Source: Kerstersia sp052103615 (GTDB lineage Bacteria; Pseudomonadota; Gammaproteobacteria; Burkholderiales; Burkholderiaceae_B). Taken from it: a stretch of 30,679 nt of DNA. A program made the position numbers and the translations under genes. Positions 1 to 6,651 of this stretch are shown here, one piece after another. The notes beneath the pieces were generated by a model. That model was not told the DNA's origin. It saw only the letters and a list, made by a program, of their open reading frames with translations, and did not search any database. The stretch covers positions 1-30,679 of the forward strand of contig NZ_JBQEKA010000037.1 of assembly GCF_052103615.1 (NCBI RefSeq), given 5' to 3'. The first letter of the stretch is position 1, and each line of letters starts with the position of its first letter.

Positions 1-54
1 GCTCAGGCCTTCGGGCTTTAGCGTTTGACTGTCCTACTTATGGGGGTCAGTTCA
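1..54 (-). mobile_element. Probable terminal part of an IS3-family insertion sequence (element extends out of the window)
   Basis: Read on the minus strand from position 54, the sequence begins TGAACTGACCCCCATAAGTA and continues with GGACA. This TG-start plus C-run plus AAGT-GGACA pattern is typical of the terminal inverted repeats of IS3-family (IS150-like) elements. The element would therefore end at 54, with its body to the left of base 1. No transposase codons are visible, because only the outer tip is present, and the other end and any target duplication lie outside the window. Identification is from remembered terminus patterns, not from a search. Confidence 0.5.
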
Positions 55-203
55 GGTGAAGGCAGCGGCTTTTTTTTATGTGTGGTGGCGAGGGCGGAAT
101 TGAAGTGGTGTGGGTTGTGGTGGGGGATTTTGATCAAGCTATCGCCGAAATTCTCTAATTTATTCAGGTGAAGTTGCTCGCTTTAGTAGCCTATAAACGC
201 TGT

Positions 204-1205
204 TCAAGGCTTGAAGCAATAGTCGATAACCTCGTTGAATCCTACTTCCTCTCGCGAAAGCTTAACTTCTAGCTCGTCTAAGTACGCGACGCTAGGTAGC
301 GTATCACACGCGGATATGTCAACTGAAAATCCGGCCGAATAGTTCTTGCCAATCCTAGAAAGCTCAGAACTTAACTGACACAAAATATTATCTCTGAGAA
401 AAAGCTGGTTTTTCCTAAATCGGATAAGCCTGTGGCAATCAAAAAAATCGGAGCGCTTTGATGAGTCATATTTCCTACCGTTCCAGCCAGTTTCTCGGGT
501 GGCGCGATACAAGGCCCATTCTTGAGTTTGATTCCATACGCTAAAATCGAAATAAGTTGTTGGGCTCGGGTTTTCGTGTGTGGCTATAGGATGGAAATTA
601 GTTGCTTCGAACTGGTGTTTGTCAAGTACAGTTAGAACCCTGTTCTGTGCGGATAGCATGTGTTTGATCGAGGTGGGCATGTGGAATCGGATAATACCTT
701 TAGAATCCAGCATTCTTAATTCTCTCGGAAACTCTTCATCGTCTTTATCCCAGTTTCTCTGAGTGCATTTCGGTAGCCATTGAAAATATTTATTAAATAG
801 ACGGAAAATTCTGTTTGGGCTTAGAGCACCAATGGCGATCATCTTTTTTTCATCATCATCATCTTCTTCATAGATAAAGTAATACGCTTTCCCATATCCA
901 ATCAGTGATCTTGCTATCTCCTCTATCAGATCTAGTATCGTCTCCTGAATTGAATGTCGCGAATACCTTGTCTTAACATTGCTGAGTAACCATTTCAGGA
1001 TCTCTTCATTGTTCGAAACTATCTCGAATATGTTTTTGCGTCGATGATTAGTGTAGTGGAATAGCTTGGCAAAATCCTCGTCAAACATCCTGCGATTGAA
1101 GCTGGGACGACGTTCTTCTGTTTTGGCAAAAATTCTGTCTAATAGTCCGATTTTTTCTTCACAAAAGTGGCGTCGCTGCGAGGGTTCTCCGCTAGTAATC
1201 TTCAT
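204..1205 (-). CDS. Hypothetical soluble protein, 333 aa, second gene of an unassigned two-gene cassette
   Basis: I do not recognise this family. The start is placed at the ATG at 1205 because AGAGG lies 7 bases upstream and because the ATG overlaps the last 14 bases of the upstream membrane-protein gene, a sign of translational coupling; the open frame extends to 1265 but those codons lie inside the neighbour. The product has no signal peptide or membrane helix. It is rich in Arg/Lys at the N-terminus and carries an acidic run (EEDDDDE, near residue 115) followed by an aromatic-rich middle and many Trp, Tyr and Phe. Base composition is AT-rich like the rest of the left end. The overlap suggests it works with the membrane protein, perhaps as its cytosolic partner, but this is inference. 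Confidence 0.75.
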   Translation of the reverse strand: MKITSGEPSQRRHFCEEKIGLLDRIFAKTEERRPSFNRRMFDEDFAKLFHYTNHRRKNIFEIVSNNEEILKWLLSNVKTRYSRHSIQETILDLIEEIARSLIGYGKAYYFIYEEDDDDEKKMIAIGALSPNRIFRLFNKYFQWLPKCTQRNWDKDDEEFPRELRMLDSKGIIRFHMPTSIKHMLSAQNRVLTVLDKHQFEATNFHPIATHENPSPTTYFDFSVWNQTQEWALYRATRETGWNGRKYDSSKRSDFFDCHRLIRFRKNQLFLRDNILCQLSSELSRIGKNYSAGFSVDISACDTLPSVAYLDELEVKLSREEVGFNEVIDYCFKP

Positions 1206-3693
1206 GATTCGCCTCTGCATCATTTTCCTGCAATGAACGAGCCAGTTCGGAAATCTGACGGTCAATTTCGAAATCTATTAGCTCAAGATGCGGCACAACT
1301 TGAGTAGCTAAAAATAGATGAGATGGGTCTGAGTGAGATCTTATAAACTCTCGGACGATTCTGTTTGGATGCTGTTGTGCTCGCCCCATACCAAACTGGT
1401 CTCCAAATCCATCATGTTCAGCACGATTTTCAAACGACATTTTCCACTTCGTTCTGATCATGTCTCGCGGTGAGGCGCTCATGCTGAAACTATGAGAATT
1501 TGATAATAATAATATCCGCTTAAAATAGGCCTGCCGATCTGGAGCACGCTCAATCCATTTTTCGAACTCTTTAAGGGCGTAGTTGGGCAATGCGGAGTTG
1601 TCGAAGTATGCGCCGTATAGAATGGAGAAACCTAAAATCGTTGATATGTCATTGAGGGACGTAGAAATTAAATGCAATCTGAATTCTTGTTCTACGTTTA
1701 ATGATGGATCAACAAACTTCGAGTCTGATGCCAAAATTGCTAGAGCGAGGAACATAGGTAGGATTTTGCTAAGCGATCCAACATCGTTATTCTCGATCGC
1801 GCTAATGGCTGCTTCAGCTAATTCGAAATAAATCTGTCCGAAATGGTCGGGCAATTCGTCGTTGTGATTTTCCTCGAAAACATGTCCGACCATGGCACCA
1901 CTGCCCAACATGGCGATTGCATCTCCACGGGCAGCAATGATTTTATCTGACATAGCAGCGGTATCAATCTGAGGTATGGCGTAGCAGTCCTCGCGATAAT
2001 GAGCATATCGCTGGTATCTGGTCAGGAGTTCGCCTATCTCCTCCAACCTTCGAGGCAGTTTCCAATGGGTATGCAAACATCCTAAAACGACCTGCGTCGC
2101 AGCCTCAGTCATTTTAAATTTTGTAAGTGCTCGCGCAAATTCTGGAACCGTTTCTTGTAAGAAGTGGCAAATGGCGGGGAGAATATCTGCGTAATGCTTT
2201 AACAGTTTCTGGACTGTCAACTGTTGAACATATTTCGGCTTAGATAGCCGTCGACCTTCAATGTCTTTCTCAAAATCAATACGAACAATGATGAAGGAAA
2301 GTTCCACTTGCAAGAAAGCCGGAAGTCGACGAAGAGATTGTTCATTCCACTCGTCTGCGTTAAAGAACCGTTCGAGTTCTTTCTCGAATATGATCATCTT
2401 TCGGAGAGTTTCTAAGATTAGGTGACAGCCTAGGGCGGCCCAAGTGTCCGCCAAGCCTATCGTTAACTTTTTTGTCTCGCCATCCTTCACCGCGTTCAAA
2501 GCGGAAAAAGCCTGCTCAATAATTCTTTTGTAAATCATTAATTCTTGCATGCCAACGTCAAATTGAAGCTGTTCTGCATATGATGCGATGCGTGTTGAAA
2601 GGCGACTGATGAGGGTCAGAGCAAGATTCAAATCGCCTGCTTCAAATGCGAGTTCAACATGACACGCTAACTTGTCTGTAATCTCTTTTTCAAGCCACTG
2701 ATGGTCTGGCTTTTCTTCAACGAGCATCTCTTGGTTGCTCATGTTTAGAGCCATTGACGTTGCACTGTCGCCTGCCAGAAACCATTGTTTGTGTTTGCGT
2801 CGTCTTGGAAACCAGTAGCTTCCTTGATCAATTGTGTGTTTCTTATGCAGGTAATGNNNNNNNNNNTGTAAAAGTAGGATCGTATAGCTGTCGGTAAGCG
2901 CAGGTAGGTTGTCCTCTAGCCTTTCCTTGTCCGCTTTGAGGCGGTCGTCGATATAGTAGATTTGACCAAGAGCGAGGCGTGCCGACCGAGAGTGATGGTT
3001 GGCTAAAGAAACTGAGTTATGAGGCTTTGCAGCGGCTTCGATGTGACGCGAAATGCTGGGGAGTATCTCGCTTCGAACCAGAATCTTAAGGTCAAAGAAA
3101 TTGAAAAGCCTCTGCCCCAGTGGAAAGAGTGCTAGCACACTAATTATGGTTAGAATCGAACCGATGCAATAAATTAGTACGCCAGGTTCAACTCCAAACA
3201 TTGGCAGTGCGGTTGCTGTTAGACAAAAAATAGCTGAGAAAATTAATATTCGAGAATATGCGCTACCTACATGCTCTGATGTGAGCAGTTGGATGATATC
3301 TCGGCGAAGTCTTGTGTACCCTGAGCTAAGTATGATGCCGATTGTGGCGAAATAGATAGAGAAGATGGCTGTTAATAATTGAGAATAAAGCCTAAGTTGT
3401 TCTATCCTGAATTCTGGGTCATACGCGGTGAATTTTGAAAGCCAAGATGTTTTGCCTTCGACTTGGCTCTCGACGAAATTCAGCGTTAACAAAAATAAAA
3501 TGGCCCAAAACATCCCTCTTATGAAAGTCCATGCAAAGGATGTTAGGGTTCGGATGTTGGCGACAGTTGTGGTGACAGAGACCCTTCTCCTGTAAGCGAT
3601 ACGCTCAGAAAAGAAAGCAATCTTTTTTATCCATGCTCTAAGCTTCCAAAACCAAAGCTTAGAACTCACCCAGACTTTAATTCGGTCATTCAA
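1192..3693 (-). CDS. Unassigned membrane protein with long cytosolic C-terminal part, about 833 aa, contains an N gap
   Basis: I do not recognise this protein. The TTG at 3693 is chosen because AAAGGAGGT sits 7 bases before it, one of the strongest ribosome sites in the window; an ATG 69 bases further up (3762) has nothing comparable. About 50 basic residues (KLRAWIKK, RIAYRRR) precede four hydrophobic stretches, at roughly residues 53-75 (FIRGMFWAILFLLTLNFV), 105-125, 147-167 and 172-193. About 600 mostly helical, charged residues follow, without a visible ATPase, nuclease or peptidase motif. Ten Ns at 2857-2866 fall near residue 277; the frame is open on both sides only if the gap length is 1 modulo 3. 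The gene overlaps the 333-aa gene by 14 bases. Membrane anchor plus helical-repeat-like soluble domain would suit a sensor or effector of an island-borne system, but no function can be assigned. Confidence 0.75.
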   Translation of the reverse strand: MNDRIKVWVSSKLWFWKLRAWIKKIAFFSERIAYRRRVSVTTTVANIRTLTSFAWTFIRGMFWAILFLLTLNFVESQVEGKTSWLSKFTAYDPEFRIEQLRLYSQLLTAIFSIYFATIGIILSSGYTRLRRDIIQLLTSEHVGSAYSRILIFSAIFCLTATALPMFGVEPGVLIYCIGSILTIISVLALFPLGQRLFNFFDLKILVRSEILPSISRHIEAAAKPHNSVSLANHHSRSARLALGQIYYIDDRLKADKERLEDNLPALTDSYTILLLXXXXHYLHKKHTIDQGSYWFPRRRKHKQWFLAGDSATSMALNMSNQEMLVEEKPDHQWLEKEITDKLACHVELAFEAGDLNLALTLISRLSTRIASYAEQLQFDVGMQELMIYKRIIEQAFSALNAVKDGETKKLTIGLADTWAALGCHLILETLRKMIIFEKELERFFNADEWNEQSLRRLPAFLQVELSFIIVRIDFEKDIEGRRLSKPKYVQQLTVQKLLKHYADILPAICHFLQETVPEFARALTKFKMTEAATQVVLGCLHTHWKLPRRLEEIGELLTRYQRYAHYREDCYAIPQIDTAAMSDKIIAARGDAIAMLGSGAMVGHVFEENHNDELPDHFGQIYFELAEAAISAIENNDVGSLSKILPMFLALAILASDSKFVDPSLNVEQEFRLHLISTSLNDISTILGFSILYGAYFDNSALPNYALKEFEKWIERAPDRQAYFKRILLLSNSHSFSMSASPRDMIRTKWKMSFENRAEHDGFGDQFGMGRAQQHPNRIVREFIRSHSDPSHLFLATQVVPHLELIDFEIDRQISELARSLQENDAEANHEDY
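2857..2866. other. Run of 10 N: unresolved sequence inside a coding region
   Basis: Ten consecutive N bases interrupt the large membrane-protein gene. The true number of missing bases is unknown. If it differs from 10 by a non-multiple of 3, the reading frame shown here is wrong on one side, and sequence coding for part of the protein just after the membrane segments may be missing. Confidence 0.95.
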
Positions 3694-3709
3694 GGTGTTC
3701 ACCTCCTTT
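3694..3709 (-). promoter_or_regulatory. Strong Shine-Dalgarno site that fixes a TTG start
   Basis: On the minus strand AAAGGAGGT (3709-3701) is followed by GAACACC and then TTG at 3693. The match to the anti-Shine-Dalgarno sequence is nearly full length with ideal spacing. It argues for high translation initiation from a non-ATG codon and rejects the upstream in-frame ATG at 3762 as the start. Confidence 0.8.
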
Positions 3710-3786
3710 GGTGTATGGTGTAGTACAAAACCCGGCGACAGCCTATCCTGCACTAGCTTCAATCACCTATATTTTCTTCGTCATGA

Positions 3787-4011
3787 CTAAGCTTTTGGGC
3801 TTGCCAAGGCACTACGCGGTTGCACAAATTCTTCGAGGTCAATGTCCCCGTCGATGAACCGTTGAGTCTGTTCTTCATCTGTTGTACGGAGCGAGAATCC
3901 CTCCAAACCGACAGAAGCGCGTGCTTAATTAACGGCCGCTACACGCCGGTCACGTTCGGCATCGGGTATCGTTTTACTTAGTTCCGTTTCGTGCGAACCC
4001 ATCTCCGCCAT
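3787..4011 (-). pseudogene. VbhA-like antitoxin gene broken by an in-frame stop; toxin partner absent
   Basis: A single minus-strand frame of 75 codons reads MAEMGSHETELSK..., then RRVAAVN, a TAA stop at 3927-3925, then ARASVGLEGF and on to FIDGDIDLEEFVQ and a final TAG. Apart from the stop it matches the VbhA-family antitoxin layout: an A-V-N-x-A-R-x-S run, the Fic-inhibiting [S/T]xxxE[G/N] motif (here S-V-G-L-E-G, codons 33-38), and a C-terminal F-I-x-G-x-I-x-x-x-E-F segment. Family members usually carry Tyr or Phe where the stop lies, so a TAT/TAC to TAA change is the simplest history. No Fic-domain gene follows; the unassigned membrane-protein gene starts 94 bases downstream. A sequencing error is possible, given the N gap nearby. 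Confidence 0.7.
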
Positions 4012-4787
4012 GGTTGTCTCGCATGCTTTAGGTAACGCTATTTTATAAGGTGTGGGTATTTTTTGGTGTTTTGTCGAGAAAGCAGGCAAAAAGGTTGCAC
4101 GCAGCAATTGTTTTTGCACCTATCCATAGGTCTTCCCGATTGGCCACGATACGGGCTACTTGATATTGCAGGTATTTCCCAACGGGGTCTTGTCTTTGTG
4201 GGTTCTCCACCCAGGTCAGCAGGAACCTCGGGGGCAGGGGTTACGGGCCGATAGCCCTGAATATCTACTCCCAGGCGTAACGTGTGGGCGCTCCTGCCGA
4301 GTCAAAGGGGGCCTGTAGGGACGCGGGCTGCAAGCCGAAGAAGACATTAGGCACGGCACGCTCCTAACTCTTTTGGTGTTCATGCTCCCTGCCAGTGCAT
4401 TGATTGGGCTTGTTTCGCATCATCCGGTTCTCGACTGCGTGATGGTTTGCCGCTGTAAAGGGTCTTGATGCAGTAGAGCGTGTGCCTGGTTAGCCCGGAT
4501 TGGCCTTGAATTGAGTAGTCATCGCCGTGCATTCAGGCCCATGGGCCTGATCCCTATAACAGTTTGAGCGGCTGTGTTCACGCCGCAGCTGGCCTAGGCG
4601 ATAAGTGCTTTCCACGTGACAAGGGAGTCTTGGCAAGTGCCACCATGCAGGTGCTGCCGAACTCATTGCGCAGCATCACTGTCTAGAAACAGTTGCTAAG
4701 CAAGGGTACACGTTTTGAGGAAATCCCTAGTGCTAGGGAAAGACTAAAAATCGCGCTAGATGTTTGTGAACACTAGGGATTTTTAAG
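4012..4787. other. About 775 bases with no recognisable gene; probable decayed island DNA
   Basis: Between the antitoxin relic and tRNA-Leu no frame gives a convincing protein. The minus strand has short open stretches that switch frame (two overlapping ones at 4380-4532 and 4216-4383 encode 50 and 55 residues), and around 4060-4300 two different frames look protein-like in turn. That pattern fits a frameshifted remnant rather than an intact gene. I cannot name the ancestral protein. The right end carries the inverted repeats listed separately. Confidence 0.5.
4721..4782. repeat. 12-bp perfect inverted repeat beside tRNA-Leu, with a nested palindrome
   Basis: AAATCCCTAGTG (4721-4732) and CACTAGGGATTT (4771-4782) are exact reverse complements separated by 38 bases. 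The left arm also opens a nested palindrome, CCCTAG-TG-CTAGGG (4725-4738), so the left arm can pair in two alternative ways. The block begins only 5 bases from the tRNA 3' CCA. It could be the tRNA transcript's terminator or processing hairpin, or an integrase or excision-factor site of a former island; the sequence does not decide. Confidence 0.65.
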
Positions 4788-4872
4788 TGGTGCCCGGGGC
4801 CGGAATCGAACCGGCACGCCTTGCGGCGGGGGATTTTGAGTCCCCTGCGTCTACCAATTTCACCACCCGGGC
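4788..4872 (-). tRNA. tRNA-Leu (anticodon CAA)
   Basis: Minus-strand cloverleaf. Acceptor arms are GCCCGGG (from 4872) and CCCGGGC (to 4792), with discriminator A and an encoded CCA at 4790-4788. The anticodon loop CTCAAAA gives anticodon CAA, reading UUG. A long variable arm (about CGCCGCAAGGCGT) is the class II feature expected for leucine tRNA. The T arm reads CCGGTTCGATTCCGG. The AT-rich accessory DNA starts right after its 3' end. Confidence 0.95.
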
Positions 4873-4922
4873 AGGCTGGTCGCGAACACATGAATTGTGC
4901 TGCGGGAGATGCGAAGACGATA

Positions 4923-4951
4923 ATTATATGTGGTTTATGGCAGATTGACCA
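4923..4951 (-). promoter_or_regulatory. Probable sigma-70 promoter of tRNA-Leu
   Basis: On the minus strand TGGTCA (4951-4946) and a perfect TATAAT (4928-4923) are separated by 17 bases. Transcription would begin near 4916, about 44 bases before the mature tRNA 5' end. Confidence 0.65.
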
Positions 4952-5057
4952 CGGTTGCGTGGAAACTTACAGGCTTTTCGTTATGTTTGTGATGTTCCCA
5001 AACGCCAGCCACGCTTGGAAATCCCGTAGCGTTCGCGGGGCAATCCGGCAGCCTGCC

Positions 5058-5092
5058 CCGCCTGGCGGCAGGAAGGGGCTGCCGCCAGGCGG
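5058..5092 (-). terminator. GC-rich 14-bp hairpin just after the permease gene
   Basis: CCGCCTGGCGGCAG (5058-5071) pairs perfectly with CTGCCGCCAGGCGG (5079-5092) around a 7-base loop. It begins a few bases beyond the permease stop codon. There is no clear T run on the minus strand, so it may act as an RNA 3'-end stabiliser or an imperfect terminator. Confidence 0.55.
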
Positions 5093-5097
5093 GCTGT

Positions 5098-6477
5098 TTA
5101 CTTCTTTTCGGGCAGGAACCAGTTCAGTAGCAGCGCGCTGATGCCGCCAGTGGCCACGCCGGATTCCAGGACGTTTTTGATGGCTTGCGGCAGGTGGCTG
5201 AGGATTTCCGGGACTTGCGAGACGCCCAGGCCCAGCGCCAGCGAGACGGCGATGATGAGCAGGGCGCGGCGGTCGAGGTCTATGCCGGCCAGGATGTTGA
5301 TGCCGGAGGCGGCAACAGCGCCGAACATGACCATGGCGGCGCCGCCCAGTACGGGTTCCGGGACAGCTTGCAGGACGCCCGCGACGCTGGGGAAGAGGCC
5401 CAGGACGATGAGCATGCCGGCGATCCAGATGCCGATGTGGCGGCTGGCGATGCCGGTGAGCTGGATGACGCCGTTGTTTTGCGCGAAGACGGAGCTGGGG
5501 AAGGTGTTGAAGACGCCCGCCAGCAGGGAGTTGGCGCCGTTGACGAGGACGCCGCCTTTGATGCGTTGCATCCATACCGGCCCGTCCACCGGTTCCCGCG
5601 AGACTTTGCTGGTGGCGGTGATGTCGCCAATGGCTTCGAGCGAGGTGACGAGGTAGATGATGAGCATGGGCACGAAGAGCGACCAGGAAAAGCCCAGGCC
5701 GAAGTGCAGCGGGGTGGGGATCTGGAAGAGCGCGGCTTCGCGGGCGCCGGTGAAGTCCAGGCGGCCCATCCAGCCTGCCACGATGTAGCCCAGGAGCAGC
5801 GCCAGGACGAGGGCTGCGCTGCGCACCCAGACGACGGGCACGCGGTTGAGCACGATGATGGTGCCCAGGACCAGGCCGGAGAGGATCAGGTTTTCACCGT
5901 TGGCGAAGGTGCCTTGCTGCATGGCGCTAAAGCCGCCGCCCATGCTGATGAGGCCGACTTTGATGAGGGTCAGGCCGATGAGCAGGACGACGATGCCGGT
6001 GACCAGCGGCGTGATGAGCCGTTTGATGAAGGGCAGGATGCGCGATACGCCCATCTCGATGAAGGATCCGGCAATGACCACCCCGAAGATGGCCGCCATG
6101 ACGGCTTCCACTGGCGTGCCCTGTTTGACCATGACGCTGCCGCCAGCGATCAGCGGGCCGACGAAGTTGAAGCTGGTGCCCTGGACGATCAGCAGCCCGG
6201 CGCCCAGCGGGCCGAAGCGGCGGCATTGCAGCCAGGTGGCGATGCCGGAGATGACCAGCGACATGGAGACGATGAGTGTCGTGTCGCGGCTGGAGACGCC
6301 CAGCGCTTGGCAGATCAGCAGGCCAGGGGTGACGATGGGCACCAGAATGGCCAGCAGGTGTTGCAGGGCGGCAATGAAGGCGACTGGCGGGGCGGGGCGG
6401 TCGTCAGGGCCATAGATCAGGTCCTGGCGCGGCGCTTCGGCGGGCGCGGCAGTTTGGGGCAGTGGGGCGGTTTGCAT
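5098..6477 (-). CDS. Nucleobase:cation symporter-2 (xanthine/uric acid type permease)
   Basis: A 459-aa inner-membrane NCS2-family transporter expected to import xanthine or a related purine with protons. The product is hydrophobic over most of its length, consistent with the 14-segment NCS2 fold. It carries the family signature QNNGVIQLTGIASR near residues 332-345, which is almost the E. coli XanQ/XanP form, preceded by the variant FNTFPSSVFA and a conserved EAIGDITATSKVS block. Length fits XanP/XanQ (about 465 aa). The ATG at 6477 is preferred: upstream in-frame codons to 6636 run through the htpG promoter and look non-coding, although no strong ribosome site is seen. It is transcribed divergently from htpG. 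Specificity among xanthine, urate and uracil cannot be settled by eye. Confidence 0.9.
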   Translation of the reverse strand: MQTAPLPQTAAPAEAPRQDLIYGPDDRPAPPVAFIAALQHLLAILVPIVTPGLLICQALGVSSRDTTLIVSMSLVISGIATWLQCRRFGPLGAGLLIVQGTSFNFVGPLIAGGSVMVKQGTPVEAVMAAIFGVVIAGSFIEMGVSRILPFIKRLITPLVTGIVVLLIGLTLIKVGLISMGGGFSAMQQGTFANGENLILSGLVLGTIIVLNRVPVVWVRSAALVLALLLGYIVAGWMGRLDFTGAREAALFQIPTPLHFGLGFSWSLFVPMLIIYLVTSLEAIGDITATSKVSREPVDGPVWMQRIKGGVLVNGANSLLAGVFNTFPSSVFAQNNGVIQLTGIASRHIGIWIAGMLIVLGLFPSVAGVLQAVPEPVLGGAAMVMFGAVAASGINILAGIDLDRRALLIIAVSLALGLGVSQVPEILSHLPQAIKNVLESGVATGGISALLLNWFLPEKK

Positions 6478-6551
6478 GACGGGAAAGCCGGTCAAAGCGC
6501 AGCATTTTAACGGGCTGGACGGGTTTGGGGCTGTTTGCGGCGGCGCTAGCC

Positions 6552-6579
6552 CTTGAAATCGCTGTCTGAGTCCCCATAG
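6552..6579 (+). promoter_or_regulatory. Sigma-32 (RpoH) heat-shock promoter of htpG
   Basis: CTTGAAA (6552-6558) and CCCCATAG (6572-6579) are separated by 13 bases, a near-perfect match to the RpoH consensus (CTTGAAA, 11-16 bases, CCCCATNT). It lies about 70 bases before the htpG start codon, in the correct orientation. Confidence 0.88.
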
Positions 6580-6651
6580 ATAAAGAATTCCGGTGCGGGT
6601 TGAGTCAGTGCCCGGCCGTTCTCTATCCATTTTCAAGTGTCAGAAAGTACG

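Noticed and set aside
204..1205. Possible phage portal-like character of the 333-aa protein (helical N-terminus then a GKAYYFIYEE stretch)
   Set aside because: The resemblance is only a loose pattern; no terminase, head or tail gene is nearby, so no phage call is made.
4821..5141. 106-codon plus-strand frame over tRNA-Leu and the permease 3' hairpin
   Set aside because: It runs through a tRNA gene and a hairpin and shows no family resemblance.
5185..6510. 441-codon plus-strand frame opposite the permease
   Set aside because: Extreme Asp/Gly/Ala/Gln composition is the mirror of a membrane-protein gene; no ribosome site or family match.
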